Virus record (IMG/VR): IMGVR_UViG_3300030329_000805
Coordinates: 1-30,390 of that record
Direction: 5' to 3' (one strand)
DNA length: 30,390 nt
Origin: a virus
Shown in pieces: positions 16,474 to 24,444 of the stretch (position 1 is the stretch's first letter; every line of letters starts with the position of its first letter). The translations under genes and the position numbers were made by a program. The notes beneath the pieces were generated by a model. It saw nothing but the letters and a program-made list of their open reading frames with translations. It did no database searches and was not told the origin of the DNA.

Positions 16474-18357
16474 TTAACCTTCACAAGCCAAGCAATCCAT
16501 ATCCTCTAAATTGATTCTAGGGATCTTGACGTTCACATTCTCCGCACTTCTAGCAGCATCTGATCTCAGGTAGTACAAGGACTTCAGAGTTCTTACTCCT
16601 GCCCAATGTACATCATTGACATACTGTAAATACTCATCGTGTACTTCTTGAGGCTCTGTAGCCTTTGGAGGGACAAAGAAAACATTCACACTTTGACTCT
16701 GGCAGATATATTCCTGGCGATGGTGAGCATGTTCAATAATCCATATCTGATTAATTTCAGGGGCTGTCTTAAACACCTCTTTCTCTTCTTCAGAAAGGAA
16801 ATCAAGATGTTGAACAGAACCCGCATTAGCTGAGATATCCTTCCAAACCTTTTCAGTGTTCTTTCTTTTCTTCTCCAGCAATCTTTCCAAACTTTTATTT
16901 CTAACTTCATAAGACCCCGTCAGCGTTTTGTGTGTGAAAACGTTAGCACGTATAGGCTCAATCGAAGGAGACGTTCCATTACATATAATACTGCTGCTGG
17001 CATTAGGAGCAATAGCCAAAAGATGAGCATTACGCCTACCGCTGCCGACCATATCAGGTGCTTCACCCCTATCGCTGCCCAATCGTAAAGAAGCTTCAAC
17101 GGCTTTTGATTTGATGTGGGAGAAAGCTCTGTGATTGAAGGAGCTGGCCCACATACTTTCAAAAGGTATGTTGTTATTCTGTAAAAAAGAATGAAAACCC
17201 ATCGCGCCCAAACCGATTGAGCGTTCTCTATATGCACTATAAGCGGCTTTTCTGTAAGCACGTTTTCCCTCCTTTATATAATTTCTAAAGCGTTCAGGTC
17301 CTGCTCTGTAGGTTCCCAGATCTGAAGTATCTACTGCATTCTCTATAAAATGCTCTAGAATGTTATCTAGCATGGTGACTAAATCATCTATAAATAGCTC
17401 ATCATCTTTCCACTCATCAAACTTTTCTAGGTTGACAGAAGAAAGGCAGCACACCGCAGTGCGTTCTTCATTGGTAGGCAAGGTGATTTCTGAACATAAG
17501 TTACTTTGTTTTATTTCTAACCCTAATTCCTTCTGCTCTTTCGGAAGATGCTCATTACATGTATCCAGGTTAATCAGATACGGCTCTCCAGTTTCTGCCC
17601 TGGTATGGATCAAAGACCACCAGAGATCTCTAGCAGAGACAGTCTTCACAGCCTCTTTTGTTTTCGGATCTATCAGTCTCCAATCTTTATCTTCTTTGAC
17701 AGCCTCTAGGAATTCATTGGTTAGGCTGACTGCATTGTGTAAGTTTAAACTCTTACGATTTAAATCGCCTCCCGTCGTCTTACGCATGGCAATGAACTCT
17801 TCAATCTCTGGATGAGATATGTCCATGTATGCTGCGTAAGATCCTCTTCTAGTAGTGCCTTGATTAAAGGCCAACATGAGACTGTCTACGACATGCATAA
17901 AAGGGATAGAGCCAGTAGACTCACTGCCGTTAGAAGTAGCAACACCATTACTCCTAACGCTACCCCAATACCCACCGATACCCCCACCTGCGCTTGCCAA
18001 CCAGACGTTCTCATCGTAATGAGCAGATAGCCCGTACCGACTGTCAGGCACAAAATTAAGAAAACAGCTAATAGGGAGGCCACGGCTGGTTCCCCCGTTA
18101 GAAAGTATAGGAGTACTATACATAAACCAGCAAGCACTAGCGTAGTTATAAAGTCGTTGTGCAAGATCGTAGTCAGTAGATCCTTTATATGTTGCCCCAA
18201 AAATTGAAGCCCTAGCAAAAGCGTGTTGAGCATGTGTTTCATTATCCCTTTCCCAAAAGTACCTGTCCTTCAAAGTGTCTAAAGAGAACTGATCTAACTG
18301 TTCATCTTTAGAAACATCAATGTTTATCCCAAGATATTCTTGCATCTTTAATGTCAT
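16474..18357 (-). CDS. nrdA: Class I ribonucleotide reductase, alpha (catalytic) subunit
   Basis: 627 residues. Reduces ribonucleoside diphosphates to deoxy forms together with NrdB. The active-site residues are visible: redox cysteines Cys98 (PISCFLN) and Cys303 (AVCCLSS), the thiyl cysteine Cys288 with Asn286 and Glu290 (SNLCSEI), the tyrosine pair in LKSLYYLR, and the C-terminal shuttle CxxC (Cys622, Cys625). It is shorter than E. coli NrdA (about 760): the N-terminal ATP-cone is missing, so overall dATP inhibition is probably absent, which suits a phage. The start at 18357 overlaps a 52-residue basic gene by 41 bases; Met5 is an alternative. Confidence 0.95.
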   Translation of the reverse strand: MTLKMQEYLGINIDVSKDEQLDQFSLDTLKDRYFWERDNETHAQHAFARASIFGATYKGSTDYDLAQRLYNYASACWFMYSTPILSNGGTSRGLPISCFLNFVPDSRYGLSAHYDENVWLASAGGGIGGYWGSVRSNGVATSNGSESTGSIPFMHVVDSLMLAFNQGTTRRGSYAAYMDISHPEIEEFIAMRKTTGGDLNRKSLNLHNAVSLTNEFLEAVKEDKDWRLIDPKTKEAVKTVSARDLWWSLIHTRAETGEPYLINLDTCNEHLPKEQKELGLEIKQSNLCSEITLPTNEERTAVCCLSSVNLEKFDEWKDDELFIDDLVTMLDNILEHFIENAVDTSDLGTYRAGPERFRNYIKEGKRAYRKAAYSAYRERSIGLGAMGFHSFLQNNNIPFESMWASSFNHRAFSHIKSKAVEASLRLGSDRGEAPDMVGSGRRNAHLLAIAPNASSSIICNGTSPSIEPIRANVFTHKTLTGSYEVRNKSLERLLEKKRKNTEKVWKDISANAGSVQHLDFLSEEEKEVFKTAPEINQIWIIEHAHHRQEYICQSQSVNVFFVPPKATEPQEVHDEYLQYVNDVHWAGVRTLKSLYYLRSDAARSAENVNVKIPRINLEDMDCLACEG

Positions 18358-18475
18358 CTACGTGTTCCCTCGTTTCCTGTAATTCTTTTTTGTATTTTTT
18401 AGAGCGGCCTTTGTTCTTTGATTGTTTACGTTTTTTAAATTTTTCAGAACGTTCAGCCTTGCGATCCCAAGACAT
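18317..18475 (-). CDS. 52-residue very basic peptide
   Basis: Begins MSWDRKAERSEKFKKRKQ and stays rich in Lys/Arg to residue 30, then becomes mixed. GGAGG lies six bases before the ATG, an excellent ribosome site. It overlaps the DUF3310 gene by 23 bases and nrdA by 41 bases in other frames. The composition suggests nucleic acid binding, but no motif is recognised. Confidence 0.6.
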   Translation of the reverse strand: MSWDRKAERSEKFKKRKQSKNKGRSKKYKKELQETREHVDDIKDARISWDKH

Positions 18476-18755
18476 TGTTATCCTCCATAAACTTCACTAA
18501 ACGTTTCTCATACCACTGAGCTTTACTCAGATCCTCGAAACCATTCTTGTATCTAAACCTCCAGCGGTACTTCATAGAATTTCCCCTCAAGTAACCTATG
18601 TACTCTTCATCTGAAAGCATAGACTCGATGGCATCAATACATTCTACATTGCCCTTGTTGTAATGTAGAGGGCTGTGGACATTGTTATATTTCGTTCCAT
18701 AATCTTTAGACTTTAAACTGTTCCATTCTTTAGGGGATGCTTTGTCAATAGACAT
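18453..18755 (-). CDS. DUF3310-family protein
   Basis: 100 residues from the internal Met preceded by GGAGAA; the frame is open further upstream, but that part lies within endonuclease I. The family core is clear: HSPLHYNKG, ECIDAIESML, YLRGNSMKYRWRFRYKNG and DLSKAQWYEKRL. DUF3310 proteins are common in phages, often beside nucleotide metabolism or recombination genes, and are sometimes labelled nucleotide kinase-like without proof. Here it lies between endonuclease I and nrdA, overlapping each side. Confidence 0.82.
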   Translation of the reverse strand: MSIDKASPKEWNSLKSKDYGTKYNNVHSPLHYNKGNVECIDAIESMLSDEEYIGYLRGNSMKYRWRFRYKNGFEDLSKAQWYEKRLVKFMEDNNVLGSQG

Positions 18756-19182
18756 TATCTGTTCTCCAGGCTTTAGGTAAACTGTTCTCAGTAAACCAAC
18801 GGAATCCGTTAGCTCCTGCCCACTCAGCGTGTGTTCTTTTTGTACCATCTTTTCTTTTCTTTGCAAAAGGCATTGAGGCGTAAGGGTCAGCGAATACAAA
18901 AACTAATTCTGTATTTGTTGGTAGGGATTTGCGAATCCATATATATTTACTGAACTCCGCATGATCCCAGAATCGTCCCTTTGCTTCAAGTAATATTTTC
19001 TTTTTACCAATGCGTTTTACAAAGTCAGGCTCGTAGGTGTGCTCAACCACATAGGATACTCTGTCAGGATGGTGTTTCCACTCCTGAAGAATTGTCTCAT
19101 GTAACCTTGCTTCCCACTTAGAGTCGTACCCTTTAGGTACATCCTTTTCTCTTGGTCTTTTCTTACGGGCAACTCTACTAAT
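18745..19182 (-). CDS. T7-type endonuclease I (Holliday junction resolvase), probable AUU start
   Basis: 145 residues from the ATT at 19182, close to T7 gp3 (149). It resolves branched DNA during phage replication and packaging. The expected catalytic residues are Glu24 (KWEARLHE), Asp53 (YEPDF), Glu66 and Lys68 (LLEAKG), matching T7 E20, D55, E65 and K67. The frame has no ATG, GTG or TTG upstream of Glu24. The first usual start is a GTG at residue 45, which would remove Glu24 and the first helix. The ATT has AAGGAG six bases upstream, and its last T is the first base of the preceding gene's TAG. The amino acids after it (RVARKKRPREKDVPKGYDS) look like a real N-terminus. The alternative is a sequencing error that destroyed an ATG. 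Confidence 0.85.
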   Translation of the reverse strand: MSRVARKKRPREKDVPKGYDSKWEARLHETILQEWKHHPDRVSYVVEHTYEPDFVKRIGKKKILLEAKGRFWDHAEFSKYIWIRKSLPTNTELVFVFADPYASMPFAKKRKDGTKRTHAEWAGANGFRWFTENSLPKAWRTDNVY

Positions 19183-19357
19183 GAAAGTCTCCTTGTCTGT
19201 ATGTTAATTCTAGATCCAATAATTCTTTTAAATTTAACAAAGAATCTGTGGGTATATCCTCTATGCTATTTCCTTGGTATAGATGATATCCTGTTAGTAT
19301 TAAATACTGAGCTAGTCTATTATCTATGACAGTGAACGGAGGCTCTTCGCTTTCCAT
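19178..19357 (-). CDS. 59-residue small acidic protein
   Basis: Starts MESEEPPFTVIDNRLAQYL and continues with GNSIEDIPTDSLLNLKELL. GGAG lies eight bases before the ATG. It overlaps the 99-residue gene by 34 bases, and its TAG overlaps the AUU start of endonuclease I. It fills what would otherwise be a gap between good genes. Helical, unknown function. Confidence 0.6.
   Translation of the reverse strand: MESEEPPFTVIDNRLAQYLILTGYHLYQGNSIEDIPTDSLLNLKELLDLELTYRQGDFH
19189..19194 (-). promoter_or_regulatory. AAGGAG ribosome binding site deciding the AUU start
   Basis: AAGGAG on the minus strand, six bases before the ATT that I take as the endonuclease I start. It lies inside the end of the 59-residue gene, whose stop codon overlaps the start. 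Confidence 0.65.
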
Positions 19358-19623
19358 TGTAATTGCTCCAGTGTTACTGACTCTATAACTAACTCAGGGT
19401 TTTCCTTAACCATTTTCTTTAACCCCTGTCTAATCCATTTAGGGGAGTTAGGAACAAGTCGTAAGCCTTGCGGCGTAAGTGCGTGGTTTTCTGTAGGTAA
19501 AAGATTTTTTAAATTATCTAAAGATACTTTCTCAGCCTCTGCTTCAGGCAACAGTGTCTTAATCCACTCAACTAAAAGTTGCTCAGTGTGTCTGCTTATT
19601 CTTTTAAGCTGTTCTTTTTTCAT
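19324..19623 (-). CDS. 99-residue protein, unknown
   Basis: Basic-acidic helical protein with the motif LTPQGLRLVPNSPKWIRQGL in the middle, which may be a small DNA- or protein-binding module. Its ATG overlaps the stop of the Cas4-like nuclease gene (ATGA), placing it in the recombination block. No family was recognised. Confidence 0.6.
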   Translation of the reverse strand: MKKEQLKRISRHTEQLLVEWIKTLLPEAEAEKVSLDNLKNLLPTENHALTPQGLRLVPNSPKWIRQGLKKMVKENPELVIESVTLEQLQWKAKSLRSLS

Positions 19624-20489
19624 GCTTCCAATACTCTAGGTAAATTCTGAACGCGGGTTAAATATCTAGGACCATTAGAGTACATAAATACCCGTAGTCC
19701 TTTACCGCCATTCGTTTCTTTAAAGCACTCATGCTTATGAATGCAGTAATTACACTGTCTAGCTATTCTCATGTTACCGCTTTTACCATCAGGAACAGGA
19801 GGAAAACATCTGTCAGGAGGAGTATCTTTATCTAAAGCTTCTTTTACCTGTTTTATTTTTTCAGGTATGTCTACCTTGTGTTGTTCTTCAGGACGATACA
19901 GACATAACGCACCTGATTCTTTGTTCAATGCTAGGAATCCACCTCCATTAGTACCTATTGCTTTTTCATAACCAGATAACTGAGCGATATATCCGAAGGG
20001 ATCATCTTCTGAAAGACTGCCCTCTTGAAACTTCTTGAAAGAAAAGTTTGAGGCAGTTTTTACATCTATTACTTCACCATCAATCACACAGTCGATGTGT
20101 CCTTTCACGCCATCCACTTTAATTTCTTTCTGTTCATCAGATACTTCATGGTTTGCCATACGAACAAGAAGTAAAACTACTTCTTCTAACAGATGGCCGT
20201 ACAGAAACTTAATAGGTAAGGCTTTATCTGTAGAAGTTGGAATGTCATCTCTGTTTACATCATACCAAAGCTGCCGTAAGGGTTTGCCTAAGTTAGACAT
20301 ACGCACAGAAGGGCCGTCCTCTCTTGGAGTTGACCAGTTCCTAATAGCGTCTTTCATTTTCTCACCAAAGTCTTCTATCAGATCTTCGGATATATCTAAC
20401 CCTTCTCCATTGGACAAACTTTCCAGGTTAGAATAAATATCATCGACTAAGGTGTTTAAATTTTTAGAAGGGGAATCCTGATTGGACAT
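19620..20489 (-). CDS. PD-(D/E)XK exonuclease, Cas4/RecB-like
   Basis: 289 residues. The nuclease core has Glu102/Glu103 (YGHLLEE), Asp133 (KGHIDCVIDG), Asp142 and Lys144 (EVIDVKTAS) and Gln170 (IAQLSGY), the order seen in RecB/Cas4 nucleases. Four cysteines follow at 228, 246, 249 and 255 (RCFPP, QCNYCIHKHEC), suggesting an iron-sulfur or zinc site. Cas4 and AddB usually have one Cys before the core and three after; here all four lie after it. In a T7-like replication block it probably acts where T7 gp6 exonuclease does. Overlaps the GIY-YIG gene by 26 bases. Confidence 0.8.
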   Translation of the reverse strand: MSNQDSPSKNLNTLVDDIYSNLESLSNGEGLDISEDLIEDFGEKMKDAIRNWSTPREDGPSVRMSNLGKPLRQLWYDVNRDDIPTSTDKALPIKFLYGHLLEEVVLLLVRMANHEVSDEQKEIKVDGVKGHIDCVIDGEVIDVKTASNFSFKKFQEGSLSEDDPFGYIAQLSGYEKAIGTNGGGFLALNKESGALCLYRPEEQHKVDIPEKIKQVKEALDKDTPPDRCFPPVPDGKSGNMRIARQCNYCIHKHECFKETNGGKGLRVFMYSNGPRYLTRVQNLPRVLEA

Positions 20490-21003
20490 ACTTTTCTTTT
20501 TCCTTTGGGTAGGGTAAGGGGGCAGTATCTTCTACTGAATCAATAGTTTGTTTAACTTTGTTCAACGATAACTTAAACCATTCTCCGTTCCATTGTTTAG
20601 CTACTTGCATCAATGCTAGATGGCATCTCTGCTCAGCTAGTCTACGATTTTGAAAAAATCTTTCATATACTAATTTAAAATCTCTGAATGGGGAAGAGGT
20701 TTGATATGAAGACAATCGATCAACAGCGTCTACAGCCATACCTACTTTGTACCATTCGGGGTAGGAGGGATTACTAATAACATAGACATACCCTTCCTCA
20801 ACCTTATCAAAAGACTTCTTAGCTTTCTTAGAAAAGAATCTTGCAAGAAGTCTTGTGGGATAATTCTTTTGTCTTATCTTTCTCCTTAGCCTCTTCATGT
20901 CGTGACATGTTATACAGTTCCTTTCATTCTTCCTTTGGCGTGAGGCATACCAGTTAGATTCTGTAAGCTCTACCCCACACCCTATGCAATTAATGTGTTT
21001 CAC
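20464..21003 (-). CDS. GIY-YIG-type (T5orf172/MUG113-like) nuclease with N-terminal zinc finger
   Basis: 179 residues. The N-terminus has CIGC and CITC (Cys6, Cys9, Cys30, Cys33), a likely zinc ribbon of the kind used for DNA binding, followed by a Lys/Arg-rich linker. From residue 71 the pattern GYVYVISNP, YKVGMA, Arg96, Glu124 and GEWFKL matches the T5orf172/MUG113 branch of GIY-YIG nucleases; the expected catalytic residues are Arg96 and Glu124. It lies directly after the DNA polymerase, overlapping it by 14 bases. It may be a homing-type endonuclease or a phage recombination nuclease. Confidence 0.75.
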   Translation of the reverse strand: MKHINCIGCGVELTESNWYASRQRKNERNCITCHDMKRLRRKIRQKNYPTRLLARFFSKKAKKSFDKVEEGYVYVISNPSYPEWYKVGMAVDAVDRLSSYQTSSPFRDFKLVYERFFQNRRLAEQRCHLALMQVAKQWNGEWFKLSLNKVKQTIDSVEDTAPLPYPKEKEKYVQSGFPF

Positions 21004-22741
21004 TCCAGTTGTCTCCTACTTTATATTCACCATCCAAAGGACAGTGTAAATCAAAGGCTGCACCTGCTTTTCGTATAGCATCTACTCCAAGTTGCCCTAC
21101 AGTATCTGCTATGTCGGAAGGTGCTTCGACCTGCCATTCATCGTGGATGTTACAGACAAAATGTACATCTCTATCTAATTCTTTAAGCTGTTCTCCAAAG
21201 ATAACCAGTGCCTTTTTCATGGCAACAGCTCCCGCACTCTGGAGTAATGTATTCAGTGCTGCGTGTTCGGATCGAACAAAGATCTTACGCTTGTCTAATC
21301 CTTTGAGAAATCCTCTCGAAGCCGCCTGTGATACTCTGTTTCGTAGATCTTGAAATGATGGGAGATTACGGAGGAAACGTTCTCTAAGTCTCTTACCAGT
21401 TTTCTGGTTTCCTCCAACCAGAGATCCGAGTCTGGCATCTCCCGCCGAGTAGATGAGAGCATATATGAAAGTTTTTGCCTGATCTCTTTGTTTAAGCCCT
21501 GCAATTCTTTGATTCTCTGAGTGTATATCGCCATTGATTATTTCCTCAATATAATCTTTATCGTTCATAAAGTGAGCGAGTAATCTTAGTTCAAGTTGAG
21601 AGGCATCTATACCTACCAGCTTGTACCCCTCTGGCACAATCCAACATCTCCTACATTCAGGACCATACATGGAGTGTGAGTTAGGAACCTGGGCAAGATT
21701 CGGGTAGGCGTGCGTCATTCTCCCTGTGATAGCCCCGTTGGTATCCACATAACCATGCACCCTACCGTCTTCTTCTTTAAACTCTAGCCAAGAATCAACT
21801 TGAGCCACTCTCTTCTGTAATAAAAGATAATCGGAAATTAGTTTAGCTTCGGGTATGTCTCGTATCTTTACCAAGATAGATTCATCTACCTTCGCTCTAC
21901 CTGTCTCCGTAAACTCCTTTGGTTTCCATCCAAACTCTTGTAGGTATTCTCCTATCTGAGGTCTAGATCCTAGATTGAATTCTTCCACGGCATAACGACA
22001 GATATATTTTTTATCTGACAGCTCTTCGTGTTCTTCCTCAGTGAGGCGAACCGCCTTAGATTGTCCTGCTACAGAAGCCATCTTAGAAAGATTGCCTGTC
22101 TTAGTAAACTTAGGTTCTAGTTTTATCGAAGTAACTTTAGGTTTAAAAACCTCCCTGACTTTACTTTCCGCATCAGCCATCTTCTCACGGAGTTCGGCAG
22201 AAAGGATAGAAGCTTTCTGCTCATCCAGAAGAAACCCCCTATCACGTTGTCGGGAGATGAGCCACATAACTTCATGCTCTAGCTCTATAGATTCTTTAGA
22301 GAACCCTTTAGCTTCCTCCTTCAAGGCGTTATAAACTTTTAAATTTAACTCAACATCTCTACGACAATACTCCAACATCTCTGGAGAGAACTTCTCATAC
22401 TCACAGAAGTCTATCTTAGATAGACCTAAGCGAGATCCCCAGGAGTCCAGGCTATGTCTTCCTTCTCGTGAAGGATTAAATAATCTGGACAGTACAAGGG
22501 TGTCTATCACCTTAGTACCATGCGAAATGTTTTTCCCCGTCAACTGCTCTACTACAGGGATGTCAAAGCCTATGATGTTGTGTCCTGAAAGGTAGTCGGC
22601 CTGTGCTAATAGCTCTACTCCTTCATCCAGTGCATCAGGCCCAAAGACATACTCCTCATTTGTATCAATGTCTCGTGCCACGATACACCAGATGCGTGTA
22701 GCCTTTACATCATCCGTTTCGATATCAAAGATTAATCTCAA
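20990..22741 (-). CDS. Family A DNA polymerase, T7-like
   Basis: 583 residues, shorter than T7 gp5 (704). The 3'-5' exonuclease has Asp6/Glu8 (FDIETD), Asp60 (GHNIIGFDIP) and Asp129 (YCRRD), so proofreading is intact. Polymerase motif A is KLVGIDASQLELRLL (Asp379), motif B is RDQAKTFIYALIY (Arg419, Lys423, Tyr427), and motif C is NIHDEW (His533, Asp534, Glu535). The position equal to E. coli Phe762 is Tyr427, as in T7. It copies the phage genome together with the primase-helicase; its start overlaps that gene's stop as ATGA. No intein or obvious insertion is seen. Confidence 0.95.
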   Translation of the reverse strand: MRLIFDIETDDVKATRIWCIVARDIDTNEEYVFGPDALDEGVELLAQADYLSGHNIIGFDIPVVEQLTGKNISHGTKVIDTLVLSRLFNPSREGRHSLDSWGSRLGLSKIDFCEYEKFSPEMLEYCRRDVELNLKVYNALKEEAKGFSKESIELEHEVMWLISRQRDRGFLLDEQKASILSAELREKMADAESKVREVFKPKVTSIKLEPKFTKTGNLSKMASVAGQSKAVRLTEEEHEELSDKKYICRYAVEEFNLGSRPQIGEYLQEFGWKPKEFTETGRAKVDESILVKIRDIPEAKLISDYLLLQKRVAQVDSWLEFKEEDGRVHGYVDTNGAITGRMTHAYPNLAQVPNSHSMYGPECRRCWIVPEGYKLVGIDASQLELRLLAHFMNDKDYIEEIINGDIHSENQRIAGLKQRDQAKTFIYALIYSAGDARLGSLVGGNQKTGKRLRERFLRNLPSFQDLRNRVSQAASRGFLKGLDKRKIFVRSEHAALNTLLQSAGAVAMKKALVIFGEQLKELDRDVHFVCNIHDEWQVEAPSDIADTVGQLGVDAIRKAGAAFDLHCPLDGEYKVGDNWSETH

Positions 22742-24444
22742 AAGTCTCCTCCTTGATCATCTGAACTACCTTGATCTCCCATGTCTACCTCAGTAAGTCT
22801 ACCTGTCTCCCTGTCGTATAGAAGCATTCCTGCAAGGCCCACATCTCCAGTATATCTAGACTTGAGGATGCGAAGCTTTGTGGTGTTGGCTTCTATAGGA
22901 TCTTCAGATTGCTGGTTTCTCTCCAATGAGATCACACAATCAGATAACTGAGCTATGCTCTGAGAGCCTCTGAGGTGTGCCAGCGCAGTCTCTACTCCAT
23001 TCTCATGGCCTCTGTTCCCTTCAGGTCTGCGTAGGTGACTCACGAGAATCAACCCAGCCCCTGTCTCTTCCACGAGAGAACGTAATCGAGTCATCATATT
23101 ATCAATTCCTCGACGTTCATCCCCTTCAGCAAGGGAGGACACAAGCATGTGTAAGTGATCGAGTACAATCCATTTACAGCCACAGCCTACAATCATAAAT
23201 CGTAGCTTGGCAAAGACTGCATCAATATCATTCATACCTAGATGAGAGTAGGCCCATACCCTGTTCTCATTGTCCCCATCGTAGAGAATGTCAAAGAAAC
23301 CATCGAGCTGTTCATCCGTATATTGCTCCCGCACTTCTTTAATATAGAGTCTTGCGTTAGCTTCAATCGATAACAGTGCATCAATAGTTCTGAGTTTACT
23401 TTCCTCTAGGGCAATGATACCTACGTTGTCATTGGTATTTTTAATTAACCAATGCTCTAGCTCACGAGTGACACTGGATTTACCAAGGCCTGTTCCACCT
23501 GTAAGGGTGATCAGTTCACCTTGGCGCATACCGTATAGCTTTTTATTTAAACCTTCCCAAGGATAGGGAATAGATTCCTTCTCCTCACGATGTTTAAAAG
23601 CCTGTCGCTCATCAGTGATGTTGATCACGCCCGAAGGTGTATATGTCTTAGCATTCCAGAAACATCGAGAGAACTGCTCATGCTTTCGTTGCCTAAGCAT
23701 ATCATTAGGATCTTTACAGCCTTCAGGTAGCTTCATTATCTTTGCAGTCCCAGGCTTCAAGAGTCTCGCTACCTTACGAGCTGCATCTTGCCCTGCCTTA
23801 TCTGCATCGAAGGCGATCACTACATTCTGATAAGATTGTATAAATTCTAAATTATCTTTGATGTCCTGCACTGCTCCCGTAGCACCAGACTTAATCGAAA
23901 CAACAGGCCACTTACTACCAAGAAGTTCATACGCTGCCATAGCATCGCACTCGCCCTCAGTTAACGTTATGAACTTGCCACCTGATGAGGCGACTTGTTG
24001 TCCGAAAAGTAAAGTACCCACGGGAGAGCCAACCCAATAGAACCCCTTATCACTAACACGCCTGACCTTGTGGGCTACAGCCTCGTTAGCGATATAGTAG
24101 GGGTAATAGTGGTTAGTTACCTTGCCTTCAGAATCTACTAAGGATCTAACTCCGAAATGCTTCGCAGTCTCCATAGAGATGTTGCGATCTAGGAGGGGGC
24201 CTAAGACCCCCGCTCCCACATCTACAGGTTTAGAAGGTCTAGATGGTGTCGAAGTTTCCATAGATCGAATTGCATCCGCTGACAAATTAGTCTCCGCTTC
24301 TAGTTTAAAGTTGCTACCCTTCTTCTCACAAGAGAAACAGAAGTAGCTCCAATCGTCATAGATCGTCAGGCAACCATTGTGTTTACAAAAGGGACAGGTT
24401 GCGTGAGTCTTCTTATACCCCCTTCGCCTCATTGTCTGCCCCAT
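22738..24444 (-). CDS. T7 gp4-like DNA primase-helicase
   Basis: 568 residues from the ATG at 24444, chosen because GGAG lies six bases upstream; an in-frame ATG at 24477 would add 11 residues but lacks a good site. Order: zinc ribbon (CPFC, CFSC: Cys17, 20, 36, 39); TOPRIM primase core with Glu164 (TLTEGECDAM) and Asp213/Asp215 (AFDADKAG); RecA-like helicase with Walker A GGTGLGKS (316-323), Walker B Asp429 (WIVLDHLHM) and the LRGSQSIAQLSD motif typical of the gp4 helicase ring. T7 gp4 has 566 residues. It unwinds DNA and makes primers at the fork. Confidence 0.95.
   Translation of the reverse strand: MGQTMRRRGYKKTHATCPFCKHNGCLTIYDDWSYFCFSCEKKGSNFKLEAETNLSADAIRSMETSTPSRPSKPVDVGAGVLGPLLDRNISMETAKHFGVRSLVDSEGKVTNHYYPYYIANEAVAHKVRRVSDKGFYWVGSPVGTLLFGQQVASSGGKFITLTEGECDAMAAYELLGSKWPVVSIKSGATGAVQDIKDNLEFIQSYQNVVIAFDADKAGQDAARKVARLLKPGTAKIMKLPEGCKDPNDMLRQRKHEQFSRCFWNAKTYTPSGVINITDERQAFKHREEKESIPYPWEGLNKKLYGMRQGELITLTGGTGLGKSSVTRELEHWLIKNTNDNVGIIALEESKLRTIDALLSIEANARLYIKEVREQYTDEQLDGFFDILYDGDNENRVWAYSHLGMNDIDAVFAKLRFMIVGCGCKWIVLDHLHMLVSSLAEGDERRGIDNMMTRLRSLVEETGAGLILVSHLRRPEGNRGHENGVETALAHLRGSQSIAQLSDCVISLERNQQSEDPIEANTTKLRILKSRYTGDVGLAGMLLYDRETGRLTEVDMGDQGSSDDQGGDF

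Noticed and set aside
17360-17815. 151-residue plus-strand frame antisense to nrdA
   Set aside because: Ser-rich reverse-complement shadow of a clear gene, without ribosome site or motif.
17886-18242. 118-residue minus-strand frame inside nrdA with several hydrophobic stretches
   Set aside because: It lies wholly inside the nrdA coding sequence in another frame, has no ribosome site that I can see and shows the Leu/Val-rich bias typical of shifted frames.
18756-18899. Upstream extension of the DUF3310 frame
   Set aside because: Those codons lie inside endonuclease I and lack family similarity; the internal ATG has its own ribosome site.
20035-20436. 133-residue plus-strand frame antisense to the Cas4-like nuclease
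   Set aside because: Shadow of a gene with intact catalytic motifs; Ser-rich composition and no start signal.
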